Part shown: piece after piece, positions 43,143 through 50,772 of the stretch | How the letters are laid out: each line of letters begins with the position of its first letter | Position numbering within the stretch: position 1 is the first letter of the stretch | Notes under the pieces: model-generated | The model's database searches: none | What the model was told of the DNA's origin: nothing | The model's input: only the letters and a program-made list of their open reading frames with translations | Made by a program: the position numbers and the translations under genes | Source: CAZVCJ01 sp964625745 | GTDB lineage: Bacteria; Chloroflexota; Anaerolineae; VGOG01 | NCBI GenBank assembly: GCA_964625745.1 | Contig: CAZVCJ010000009.1 | Coordinates: forward strand, 1-51,219 | Length of the DNA stretch: 51,219 bases | Reading direction: 5' to 3'

Positions 43143-44753
43143 CTAATCCTGTTCTTCGATAAAGACCTGGTTTGTTATTGGCAGGGTCACGGTGACAGTT
43201 GTTCCCTTACCTTCCTCGCTGTCTAACTCGATAATCCCATTGTGCCGGGCAATGGTTTTATAGGTGATGTATAGCCCTAAACCCGTGCCCTTGTTCAAAT
43301 CCTTAGTCGTGAAGAAGGGATCGAATACCCTATCCAGGTTGACTTTGGGGATGCCGACGCCCGTGTCTGAGATAAGCACCTGGATGGCTTTGTCAGACCC
43401 ATCCAGCCGGGAGATAATGCGAATTTCTCCACTTTGCCTGGCGGGTATGGAGTCCCGTGCGTTGAGCAGCAGGTTGATCCAGACTTCTTCGAGATGATGG
43501 ATGCTGGCTGACACCAGGGGCAAGTCTGCAGCCAGGTCTTTGATTATAGAAACATTGGCCCTCTCGATCTGATAGGCGATAAGGGAGAGGGCGCTATCAA
43601 TGGATCGGTTTATATCTATGGGGATCAGTTCATACTCCTCCTGGCGGGAGAAGGACAACAGATTCCCGATAACTTTGCTGGCACGCCGTCCTGACCGTTC
43701 GATGGCTTTGAGGGACTCGTATTCCGGTTGGTCTGGCTGCATATCTGCCATCAGCAACTGGGCATCGCCGATTATGGTCGTCAAGGGGTTGCGGATCTCG
43801 TGGGCGATCCCGGCTGCAAACTCCCCAATGGCCGAAAGTTTAGCCGATTGAAAAAGGTGAGCCTTCGCTGTCGTCAGGTCCTCATACGCCTCATTCAAGT
43901 TGTGGAAAAGCCGGGCATTATCAATAGCCACACCGATTTGATTGCCTATAGAAGTAAGCAACTCCACATCCTGACGGGAGAACTGGCGGAGATCGTGGCC
44001 GGCGATGTCCATCACACCAAGCACCCTCTTCTTCGACCTTAATGGTATGCAGGCAATGGATCGAAACCCCCCCGCTTTCATCCCCAATTCTATCTCCGAG
44101 AGGCCCGCTTCCTCGGAGATGTCCTCTGCCAAGATCGGTTCTCCTGAATGCGCGACACGCCCGGTCAGACCTTGTCCTGGTCTCAGCGAGTCCACTTCGT
44201 GGAACAACTCATCAAGAAAGCCATGATGAACTGTGAAAGTCAGTTCCTCGGTTTGCTCGTCTACCAGGGCTATGGCGCCTGCTTCTATTCTCATCACTTC
44301 CAGCACCTTTTCCAGAGTACTGTGCAGGATCTCCTCTAAATTCAGAGATTGACTAACCGTGGCTGCGATGGCATTAAGAGCAGAAATTTTCTTTAGGTTT
44401 TCTGTTTCCCTCTCAATTCCTATTACCCTATTTCTCCATGTCAGGATAAGCCCTGCAATGGCAGCTACGAGCAGGCCGACTTTTGGAATGATGGTGTACG
44501 CGCTCTGATACAGGCTCGAAGATAGATAGTCCCTGGATGCTTCATCCTTGACCGTGAACCAAGCGCTAAAGAAAAGGCTATCAATGACCAACACTGCCAA
44601 TCCCAGAATTAGAAGGAGTCTGGCAATGGTAGCACTCCTTGGCTCCTTGACCTTGGGATAATCATACCTCGTCAAGAATACCAGAACGATAAGGCCCCAG
44701 CCAATGACCAGAAGCCAATATACAACTATGCCGATATAATCAGGGGAAATCAT
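43143..44753 (-). CDS. Membrane sensor histidine kinase with GAF domain
   Basis: 536 aa. Three predicted membrane helices in the first ~110 residues (IGIVVYWLLVIGWGLIVLVF, LLLILGLAVLVIDSLFFSAW, VGLLVAAIAGLIL). A GAF domain follows (about 135-290, SLNLEEILHSTLEKVLEVM, GQGLTGRVAHSGEPILAEDI), then the kinase core: H box GIAHEIRNPLTTIIG, N box LLLNARDSI, G1 ISDTGVGIP, F box FDPFFTTKDL and G2 GTGLGLYITY. It phosphorylates the OmpR-type regulator encoded next to it. A promoter lies at 44801-44829. Confidence 0.93.
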   Translation of the reverse strand: MISPDYIGIVVYWLLVIGWGLIVLVFLTRYDYPKVKEPRSATIARLLLILGLAVLVIDSLFFSAWFTVKDEASRDYLSSSLYQSAYTIIPKVGLLVAAIAGLILTWRNRVIGIERETENLKKISALNAIAATVSQSLNLEEILHSTLEKVLEVMRIEAGAIALVDEQTEELTFTVHHGFLDELFHEVDSLRPGQGLTGRVAHSGEPILAEDISEEAGLSEIELGMKAGGFRSIACIPLRSKKRVLGVMDIAGHDLRQFSRQDVELLTSIGNQIGVAIDNARLFHNLNEAYEDLTTAKAHLFQSAKLSAIGEFAAGIAHEIRNPLTTIIGDAQLLMADMQPDQPEYESLKAIERSGRRASKVIGNLLSFSRQEEYELIPIDINRSIDSALSLIAYQIERANVSIIKDLAADLPLVSASIHHLEEVWINLLLNARDSIPARQSGEIRIISRLDGSDKAIQVLISDTGVGIPKVNLDRVFDPFFTTKDLNKGTGLGLYITYKTIARHNGIIELDSEEGKGTTVTVTLPITNQVFIEEQD

Positions 44754-44800
44754 TTTTCATCTATCTTATCGTTTCGATGTCACCCTTGCCATTTAACACT

Positions 44801-44829
44801 ATTATAACTCAATTCTTATATTTACGCAA
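44801..44829 (-). promoter_or_regulatory. Promoter of the kinase-regulator operon
   Basis: Minus strand: TTGCGT (44829-44824), a 17-bp spacer, TATAAT (44806-44801), 48 bases before the kinase start. Confidence 0.55.
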
Positions 44830-44836
44830 AATTCCC

Positions 44837-44868
44837 AAAAAGGCTATGAGCCGCTAGAGCTCATAGCC
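44837..44868 (-). terminator. Intrinsic terminator of the GNAT gene
   Basis: A 10-bp perfect stem GGCTATGAGC (minus strand 44868-44859) with GCTCATAGCC (44851-44842), followed by TTTTTGGG. The stem includes the GNAT stop codon. Confidence 0.75.
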
Positions 44869-45562
44869 CTCCCAGCCTGCCTCGGCAGGAGAACTCCCTG
44901 CAGCCAGAAAAGTGATAGCCAAGAGCCTCACAAACCCGAATCGAGGCGGTGTTGCCCTCGGCAACGATGTAGAGGGGCTTGATCCCTTCTTTCAGCAATT
45001 CAGCAGTGCAGGCGGAGACCACCGCCTTGGCCAGACCCCGTCCACGGAAACCCTCCTGGGTGCAAACACCGACCTCGGCAAAGCAGGGCGAGCGCCAGTT
45101 TGTGCCTGCCGCCGCGATCACCTCCTCGTCATCCTTGATCTCAAAGCGAGGGAAGCGGTCTTCCTTGACTACTTTTTCGACAGCATGGCGAAAGTCCGGT
45201 CGGAAGCTCTTCTCGTCAGCGGTGTAGATCAAGTTGCAGTGCTCGTCCCAGGTGATGAGGCATCGTTTCAAGAGCGAGGCCCTTTGTTCCTTCGCCGCGA
45301 AGAGGTACTCCCGTCCCTCGTCCAGGTGATCGGATAGAAGGGTGGCCAGCACATCATCGGAAGCGGATCGCATCACCACCAGCGGGGTAAAAAGGTCATG
45401 CGCGGTCTGACAGACGGCCAGGAAGCCGTCCGCGACCTCCCGGCCGTGAGTGAAGACCCGCGTCCGTTTGTGGTAGAGGGTGTAGTAGGCGGTGAGGGCG
45501 TCCTCTGGAGAGGTGAGTGATAGTAAGTGGGCTATCAAACTTCGTTCGTCCACGTTAGGCAA
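44861..45562 (-). CDS. GNAT family N-acetyltransferase
   Basis: 233 aa. The N-terminal half is poorly conserved; the C-terminal half is an FR47/GNAT-like acetyl-CoA site with EVGVCTQEGFRGRGLAKAVV (about 165-184), LYIVAEGNTASIRVCEALGY and a final FSGCREFSCRG. The substrate is unknown. It is preceded by asnS in the same direction, with a perfect 18-bp hairpin between them, and ends in its own terminator. Confidence 0.8.
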   Translation of the reverse strand: MPNVDERSLIAHLLSLTSPEDALTAYYTLYHKRTRVFTHGREVADGFLAVCQTAHDLFTPLVVMRSASDDVLATLLSDHLDEGREYLFAAKEQRASLLKRCLITWDEHCNLIYTADEKSFRPDFRHAVEKVVKEDRFPRFEIKDDEEVIAAAGTNWRSPCFAEVGVCTQEGFRGRGLAKAVVSACTAELLKEGIKPLYIVAEGNTASIRVCEALGYHFSGCREFSCRGRLGGL

Positions 45563-45564
45563 TT

Positions 45565-45604
45565 GCCAGGCCTGACAGGTTTTGGTAAACCTGTCAGGCC
45601 TGGC
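45565..45604. repeat. 18-bp perfect inverted repeat (GCCTGACAGGTTT type)
   Basis: GCCAGGCCTGACAGGTTT (45565-45582) pairs with 45587-45604 around a 4-base loop. It fills the whole gap between asnS and the GNAT gene. It has no T-tract, so it is more like a dispersed palindrome than a terminator. Confidence 0.75.
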
Positions 45605-45606
45605 GG

Positions 45607-46908
45607 CTATGGATACATCCTACCCAGCAGCCTGGGGAAGGGAATCGTCTCCCGGATGTGCTTCACGCCGCAAATCCAGGCCACAGTCCGCTCCAGGCCC
45701 AGGCCAAAGCCGGAGTGGGGCACCGACCCGTAGCGCCGCAGGTCGAGATACCACTCGTAGGCTTGGCGGGGGATGCCGAGTTGCTCCACTTGCTGTTCCA
45801 GATACTCGTAGCTGGCGGTACGCTGGCCCCCGCCGATGACCTCGCCGTATCCTTCGGTGACCAGCAAGTCCACCGACAGACACACCTCCGGCCGCTCAGG
45901 GTCAAACTCCATGTAAAATGCCTTGCACTTCGTGGGATAGTGGTGGACGAAGACCGGCTTCTCGAAGTGCTCGGCCAGGGCCGTCTCGTGAGGGGCCCCG
46001 AAATCATCCCCCCACTCGATGGATATGCCGTCCCGGTGAAGGATTTCAACTGCTGAGTCATACGTGATGCGCGGAAACGGTGGTTCCACCTTTGCCAGCA
46101 ACGTCGTATCGCGCTCAAGGGTCTTCAACTCTTCGGCCCGATTTTTCAGCGTGGTCTGGACAACGTAGCTAGTGAGCTCCTCCTCGACCGTCATGCACTC
46201 GTCCAGGTCGGCCCAGGCCATCTCCGGCTCCACCATCCAGAACTCCAGCAAGTGGCGGCGAGTCTTCGACTTCTCGGCTCGGAAAGTGGGGCCGAAGCAG
46301 TAGACCTTGCCGAAGGACATGATCTCGGCCTCGTTGTAGAGTTGGCCGCTCTGGGCAAGATAGGCCATATCCCCGAAGTAGTCGGTCTCAAAGAGAGTGG
46401 TGGTGTCCTCGCAGGAGGAAGGAGTGAGGATGGGCGTATCCAGGTTGATGAAGCCGTGGGAATCCAGCCAATGGCGGATGGCCCGCACCACCTCGGCCCG
46501 CACCCGCAGGACGGCGTGCTGCCTGGAGGAGCGCAGCCAAAGGTGGCGGCGATCCATCAGGAACTCCACACCGTGCTCCTTAGGAGTTATGGGGTAATCC
46601 TCGGCCAGTTGCACGATCTCCATGTCGTTCGCCGTGAGCTCATAACCACCTGGCGCCCGCCTGTCCGCCCGCACCGTGCCGGTAACGACCAGGGATGACT
46701 CCTGAGTCACCGCTTTGGCTGCTTCGAACGCCTCGGGAGACACGTCATCCTCAAGGACCACGGCCTGGATCACTCCCGTGCCATCCCGAACCAGGAGGAA
46801 TTGCAGCCTCCCCTTATCCGTTTTATTATGAAGCCAGCCCTTGATGGTCACATCTTTGCCCTCGTGGGCGGCGATGTCTTCGATAAGCACATGGGTTGCC
46901 ACAGTCAA
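45607..46908 (-). CDS. asnS: Asparaginyl-tRNA synthetase
   Basis: 433 aa, normal length. N-terminal OB fold binding the anticodon (VTIKGWLHNKTDKGRLQFLL, VVTGTVRADRRAPGGYEL). Class II core: motif 1 region FINLDTPILTPSSCEDTTTL, motif 2 FRAEKSKTRRHLLEFWMVEP and motif 3 SGFGLGLERTVAWICG. The QSGQLYNEAE stretch is typical of AsnS rather than AspS. It charges tRNA-Asn with asparagine. The promoter is at 47011-47039; no T-box leader was found. Confidence 0.94.
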   Translation of the reverse strand: MTVATHVLIEDIAAHEGKDVTIKGWLHNKTDKGRLQFLLVRDGTGVIQAVVLEDDVSPEAFEAAKAVTQESSLVVTGTVRADRRAPGGYELTANDMEIVQLAEDYPITPKEHGVEFLMDRRHLWLRSSRQHAVLRVRAEVVRAIRHWLDSHGFINLDTPILTPSSCEDTTTLFETDYFGDMAYLAQSGQLYNEAEIMSFGKVYCFGPTFRAEKSKTRRHLLEFWMVEPEMAWADLDECMTVEEELTSYVVQTTLKNRAEELKTLERDTTLLAKVEPPFPRITYDSAVEILHRDGISIEWGDDFGAPHETALAEHFEKPVFVHHYPTKCKAFYMEFDPERPEVCLSVDLLVTEGYGEVIGGGQRTASYEYLEQQVEQLGIPRQAYEWYLDLRRYGSVPHSGFGLGLERTVAWICGVKHIRETIPFPRLLGRMYP

Positions 46909-47010
46909 GCCTCCTTAAGGTGGGTTTCGGGTTTCAGGGCAAAAGTGATAAACAGAAGCGTGATTAGCTCGAATCATTCAAGCGACTGTGCTCCGATGGG
47001 TGGTGTCTAT

Positions 47011-47039
47011 ATTTTACCCCGCTTTAGCCGAGGCGTCAA
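47011..47039 (-). promoter_or_regulatory. Promoter of asnS
   Basis: Minus strand: TTGACG (47039-47034), a 17-bp spacer, TAAAAT (47016-47011), about 100 bases upstream of the start codon. Confidence 0.6.
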
Positions 47040-47042
47040 GCG

Positions 47043-47065
47043 CAAAAAAAGCCCTCAGGTGAGGG
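47043..47065 (-). terminator. Intrinsic terminator of the small gene at 47135
   Basis: Minus strand: GCCCTCA, loop CC, TGAGGGC, then seven T residues. Confidence 0.85.
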
Positions 47066-47134
47066 CGCATCAGTTGTACTATTTTGGGTTTGCGAACGCA
47101 GTTCATTACACGGGGATGATCTGTCAAAGCAGCT

Positions 47135-47446
47135 CTAATCCCACTCCTCCACCTCCTCAATGCCGACATCGTCTGGGGCAATGCCCAACTCAATCAATCG
47201 TTTCTCGGCGCTCTTGCGGTCGCCCTCCCAGACGAACTCCAAATCGTAGATGACGCCGGATCCGGGCATCATGAGCCAGCCGTTGCTTTGCAGCTTATCC
47301 ACGACCTCCGCCGCGGCGTGCAAGCGCTCGCGTAACTCGTCGCCTTTCCGTCTTAGGATTTTGGGATCGATGTAGTCTACGCCCTCGATATCCATCTCCC
47401 AGGAAGGCTTGAGAAAAAGATGGATGGAGACGATAGTCCTGATCAT
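47135..47446 (-). CDS. Conserved-looking hypothetical protein
   Basis: 103 aa from the ATG at 47446 (GGAGGAG upstream). The sequence is acidic and likely cytosolic: SIHLFLKPSWEMDIEGVDYI at the start, a helix KGDELRERLHAAAEVVDKLQ, YDLEFVWEGDRKSAEKRLIE, and an acidic tail VGIEEVEEWD. I recognise no family. It ends at a strong terminator and stands next to the LysW-like gene in the same orientation, 146 bases apart. Confidence 0.6.
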   Translation of the reverse strand: MIRTIVSIHLFLKPSWEMDIEGVDYIDPKILRRKGDELRERLHAAAEVVDKLQSNGWLMMPGSGVIYDLEFVWEGDRKSAEKRLIELGIAPDDVGIEEVEEWD

Positions 47447-47592
47447 CTTAGCTCTCCTCCTGCCTGACCTTATGGCTTTTTGATGGGTGAGGGAAGGTGA
47501 GCCCTGACCCACCCGACAGGTTAGAACTCACCTTCCCCATGTGCTTTCGAAGTGGGATGTCCTGACCGTGGAGGAAGCTAGACCTCCTCCTC

Positions 47593-47787
47593 TCAATCCT
47601 CACCCTCCTCCCAGTCCTCGTCTTCAAGAGCGTAGTCGAACTCGAGAGGATTCAGACTGATGACCTCCAACATCACTCCACATTCTGGACATTCGATGGG
47701 CTTTCCCAGTTTCATCTTTGTGCTGAACGTAATCGTGCCATCACATTCAGGGCAGCGGGCCGTTTTGATATTTCCTCTCTCAGACAT
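47593..47787 (-). CDS. LysW-like amino-group carrier protein
   Basis: 64 aa. A zinc-ribbon with two CPEC motifs (ARCPECDGTITFS, IECPECGVMLEVISLNPLEF) and a highly acidic tail ending EDEDWEEGED. This matches LysW, the carrier whose C-terminal EDWGE glutamate binds alpha-aminoadipate in lysine (and glutamate in arginine) synthesis in Thermus-type bacteria and archaea. Here the tail reads EDWEE and continues three residues further (GED), so the modified C-terminal glutamate is not in the usual place. No lysX/Z/Y/J/K genes are adjacent. The promoter carries a six-unit Pho-box-like array. Confidence 0.65.
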   Translation of the reverse strand: MSERGNIKTARCPECDGTITFSTKMKLGKPIECPECGVMLEVISLNPLEFDYALEDEDWEEGED

Positions 47788-47860
47788 AGTTGACCATCCT
47801 CCGGTTATTAGCTTGTCGTCTTTGGCCTGGTTGGAGTCTTCTCAGGCTTGATTTGTTCAA

Positions 47861-47949
47861 ATTATAACTGAAATTCGCCCGGATGTCAGTAACAGGTTGG
47901 TTAACCTTTGGTGACAAAACGGTTGCACTTTGGTTAAAGATCGGTAACA
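47861..47949 (-). promoter_or_regulatory. Pho-box-like array of six 11-bp repeats plus promoter
   Basis: Minus-strand units, each exactly 11 bp: TGTTACCGATC (47949-47939), TTTAACCAAAG, TGCAACCGTTT, TGTCACCAAAG, GTTAACCAACC and TGTTACTGACA (47894-47884). Positions 5 (A) and 6 (C) are invariant, and position 7 is C in five of six. The last unit contains the -35-like CTGACA (47889-47884), which is 17 bp from TATAAT (47866-47861). It lies upstream of the LysW-like gene. Confidence 0.75.
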
Positions 47950-47956
47950 GAACGTA

Positions 47957-47993
47957 AACAGGGGATCTCTCATCGTTCGAGAGATCCCCTGTT
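47957..47993. terminator. Hairpin after the orphan response regulator gene
   Basis: A 15-bp perfect stem (47957-47971 with 47979-47993), 7-base loop. It is placed just downstream of the regulator gene on the minus strand and just upstream of the 11-bp repeat array. The T-tract is weak. Confidence 0.55.
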
Positions 47994-48013
47994 CAGTCAA
48001 GGACTTATTACCT

Positions 48014-48697
48014 TTATTCGCCTGGAGGAGACAACCTGTAGCCAAAGCCTCGCACCGATTGGATGTATCTTTCTCCCCCCACAGCTACCGCTCTCATCTT
48101 TTGCCGCATGCGGTTGATATGGACTTTGAGGAGTTCTCGCGCCTCGTTGTCTTCCCCTTTGTAACCCCACACGGTTTCCAGGAGCTCCCGATATCCGATC
48201 ACCCGGCCAGCATCGAGGGCCAGGGAACTCAACAGATTGAATTGGATGGGGGTTAAAGCCAACGACCTATCGTAGAAGGTGACCTGCTTCTTCTCAAAGT
48301 CAATGGTCAACTGCCCTACCTTCAGGACAGTCCTCTTTTCCTCGAGAAGTCTGCGTAATCGTCGTAGAATCGCCTCCGCGCGACGAAGATGGCTCGACTC
48401 GAAGGCTCTGAGATGTTCCTCCAATAACTCTCCTTCTCTTCGCCCTTCCTCCTTATCGTGGGCCACAAGAAGGATGAGTGGCATATCAAGGTCCTCTTGC
48501 CAGGGAACGAAGGGGCGAAGGCCATCAATCTCCAGCAGGTTTTTGTCGAGGATGATCAGGTCGGGCTTACGTTGCTCAACCTGGGTTGCAATGGAAGAGC
48601 TATCGAGGGCAATGAAAACAGGGTGCCCTTCCCGCTGCAGAGAATAACGGAGGCTTTTGGAGAACTCTTCGTCTTCATCAATCACTAGGATTCTCAT
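48014..48697 (-). CDS. OmpR-family regulator with degenerate receiver domain
   Basis: 227 aa from the ATG at 48697; a GTG at 48724 is an alternative. The receiver keeps an acidic pocket (VIDEDEE) and a candidate phosphoacceptor D51 (LIILDKNLLEIDG). However, the conserved Thr/Ser is replaced (LLVAHD), and the usual Lys-Pro after strand 5 is missing (HLRAFESSHL). The winged helix is intact: LTPIQFNLLSSLALDAGRVI, LKVHINRMRQKM and YIQSVRGFGYRLSPP. It may work without phosphorylation. There is no partner kinase next to it. It ends at the hairpin before the 11-bp array. Confidence 0.85.
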   Translation of the reverse strand: MRILVIDEDEEFSKSLRYSLQREGHPVFIALDSSSIATQVEQRKPDLIILDKNLLEIDGLRPFVPWQEDLDMPLILLVAHDKEEGRREGELLEEHLRAFESSHLRRAEAILRRLRRLLEEKRTVLKVGQLTIDFEKKQVTFYDRSLALTPIQFNLLSSLALDAGRVIGYRELLETVWGYKGEDNEARELLKVHINRMRQKMRAVAVGGERYIQSVRGFGYRLSPPGE

Positions 48698-48723
48698 GGG
48701 TAGTGTACCCTTTTCCCCACTCA

Positions 48724-48984
48724 CTATCGGTATACCTGCCGACGGTGGGCGATGCGCAGAATGGTCACCCGCTGTTCTTCATCATCTATCTCGTAGATGA
48801 TGCGATAATCACCGATGCGAATACGCCATTCGTTCACTGTGCCTGATAGCTTGACTACCCCATGAGGGCGAGGCTCATCCTCAAGCGCCAACAAAGCATC
48901 GTTTACCCGCTGACGGATAGCCAGCTCCTTCAACTCGCGCCGTGCACGCTCGGCGACAGGGCGTAACTCAACTGTATATTTCAT
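48724..48984 (-). CDS. RelE/ParE-family toxin
   Basis: 86 aa from the ATG at 48984. RelE-superfamily features: RELKELAIRQRVNDALLAL, then VVKLSGTVNEWRIRIGDYRI and IYEIDDEEQRVTILRIAHRRQVY. These toxins cleave mRNA on the ribosome or inhibit gyrase. The start overlaps the antitoxin stop by four bases (48981-48984), supporting a toxin-antitoxin pair with antitoxin first. Confidence 0.88.
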   Translation of the reverse strand: MKYTVELRPVAERARRELKELAIRQRVNDALLALEDEPRPHGVVKLSGTVNEWRIRIGDYRIIYEIDDEEQRVTILRIAHRRQVYR

Positions 48985-49262
48985 CCAGAAAGCTCTCCTG
49001 TCTCTGCGAGTGCCTGGCGCAAAGGGATAGACTCCCCTTCTTCCGTTCGCGCTTCCTCTGCCAGCATGTGATCCAATGCATCCTGCAGGTGGCGCGGGAG
49101 CTTCTCCCAATCAGCGTAAACAGCCAGCAGTTGCAAGAAGGTATGATAGTCAGTGTAGGTTAGCGTAACTTCCACCAGTTGTCCTTGACGATCATAGACC
49201 AACTTAGGATAGCTTTCTACCGCTTCGGTCGTTTCTAAAGCGTCCTTAGTTGCCAGAGCCAT
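48981..49262 (-). CDS. Antitoxin of the RelE-type pair
   Basis: 93 aa from the ATG at 49262, preceded by CGAGGAGGTAC. The N-terminal part has VESYPKLVYDRQGQLVEVTL and the centre YHTFLQLLAVYADWEKLPRH; the C-terminus is acidic (EEARTEEGESIPLRQALAET). It is not a standard ribbon-helix-helix or Phd protein by eye, but its position and four-base overlap with the RelE-type gene mark it as the antitoxin. Confidence 0.75.
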   Translation of the reverse strand: MALATKDALETTEAVESYPKLVYDRQGQLVEVTLTYTDYHTFLQLLAVYADWEKLPRHLQDALDHMLAEEARTEEGESIPLRQALAETGELSG

Positions 49263-49611
49263 CTTGTACCTCCTCGTGCTATCGCTCGGCTTTCTTCTCC
49301 CCAACCATCATCAATCCGATTTCCTCTATCTTCACCTCTGTGGGATACACTATCCTCCCCTCTCCTCTCTCGCGTACGGCAGCCCCAGAGCGGCTGGAGC
49401 GCCCACTCGCAAGCCATTTGCAACCCTGAGCCTCCGTCCTGACCATCATTTTGAAATATATCACGAAAGCCTGCTTTTGTCAACGAGAGGAGAGCGAGAG
49501 CGTTGCGCATTGGGGACATGGGGTGGCGGAGGCGCTGCCGATGAACCGTATGCCGGGTGTTCAGAAGTGGAAAGGCCACAATTGTGTCCTCCCTTTGATT
49601 TGGCAACTGCG
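49263..49611. other. Gene-poor stretch with a possible short peptide
   Basis: No standard gene is seen. On the minus strand a GTG at 49350 preceded by GGGGAGGATA opens a 23-codon frame (YPTEVKIEEIGLMMVG within it) that stops at 49279, just before the antitoxin gene. It could be a leader peptide or a remnant. Confidence 0.25.
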
Positions 49612-50772
49612 CTAATTTCCGCCCGCCGGCAACTCGATGCTGAATGCGGTTCCCCGCTCTGGTTCACTCTCGACGCCGATTCGACCACCGTGGGCCCGCA
49701 CCAACTGCCGGGCGATGGCCAGCCCTAGCCCGCTTCCCGCGCCACCGGCATGGGAGCGGGCCCGGTCGCCGCGCCAGAAACGGTCAAAAATGTAGGGCAG
49801 ATCCTCGGGAGGAATGCCCTCGCCAGTGTCGCGCACGATGATGCGGACGCCGTCATCCATCGGCTGGGCTTGCAGCGTGACTGCCCCGCCAGCAAACGTG
49901 TAGCGCAGCGCGTTGGCCAGCAGATTGCTCAGCACCTGATCCAGCCGCCCCACATCGCCGGTGATGGTCAGGTCGGATGCGTCACCTTCGGTTTCGACAC
50001 GCAGGTCTATGCCTGCCGCTTCGGCCTGGCCGCTGAAGCTGGTAGACACATCGGCCAGCAGCTCGGCCACATCCACCAGCTCCCACATCAATGGTAACTG
50101 GCCGGCCTCCGCCAGGGACAGGGTCCGCAAGTCATCCACCAGGCGGGGCAGCAAGCGCGTTTCGTCCAGCGTGGCGTTGACGTGCTCCGTCGTCGGCTCG
50201 TACACCCCGTCGAGGAGGCCCTCCAGATTGCCCTGGATGATGTGCAGCGGCGTGCGAAGCTCGTGAGCCACGTCGGCGGTGAGGTTGCGGCGTTGCTGAT
50301 CGGCGCGCTCCAGCTCTTCGATCATGCGATTGAAAGAGTTGGCCAGGCGGCCGAAATCGCCGGGGCCTTGCCCCGGCACACGTACGCTCAGGTCACCCCC
50401 GGCTACGCGGTCGGCGGCAGCCATGACGCTGGCTAGCGGGGTGGCGATGTCCTGGACGGCTCGTCTGGCCAACAGCCCCGCCAGCACCGGCATGGCCAGC
50501 GCCAGGCCAATACCGCCGATCCACACCAACACTGTCGTCTGCCCATTGCCTCCGAGCAGCCGTGAGAACAGAAAAGCCAGCGCTGCCATCCCACCCAGCA
50601 CCAGCAGGACCATGAAGCCAAAGATGCCAGCGAAGCGGAAAAATAGGAATCTCCGCTTGCGATGCCATGCTTTCGGCCACTCAGGAAACTGATGGTCGTG
50701 ATCCCACGATCTCCACGTCGGATGCGGGCCGTGTTCGTAGTGTTTCCAGAATTTTTTGCGCTTCAAGATCAC
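49612..50772 (-). CDS. Membrane sensor histidine kinase (HAMP, BaeS-like)
   Basis: 386 aa. Two membrane helices near residues 43-72 and 82-100 with almost no extracytoplasmic loop between them. A HAMP domain follows (about 105-158, PLASVMAAADRVAGGDLSVR), then the kinase core: H box DVAHELRTPLHIIQGNLEG, N box LLANALRYTF, G1 VRDTGEGIP, F box FDRFWRGDR and G2 GSGLGLAIAR. The near absence of a loop suggests that it senses the membrane or an intramembrane partner. Its start overlaps the regulator stop by four bases (50769-50772), so the two are translationally coupled. Confidence 0.92.
   Translation of the reverse strand: MILKRKKFWKHYEHGPHPTWRSWDHDHQFPEWPKAWHRKRRFLFFRFAGIFGFMVLLVLGGMAALAFLFSRLLGGNGQTTVLVWIGGIGLALAMPVLAGLLARRAVQDIATPLASVMAAADRVAGGDLSVRVPGQGPGDFGRLANSFNRMIEELERADQQRRNLTADVAHELRTPLHIIQGNLEGLLDGVYEPTTEHVNATLDETRLLPRLVDDLRTLSLAEAGQLPLMWELVDVAELLADVSTSFSGQAEAAGIDLRVETEGDASDLTITGDVGRLDQVLSNLLANALRYTFAGGAVTLQAQPMDDGVRIIVRDTGEGIPPEDLPYIFDRFWRGDRARSHAGGAGSGLGLAIARQLVRAHGGRIGVESEPERGTAFSIELPAGGN

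Noticed and set aside
46909..47134. T-box leader for asnS
   Set aside because: No T-box consensus or specifier hairpin is visible; the only hairpin with a T-run belongs to the upstream gene's terminator.
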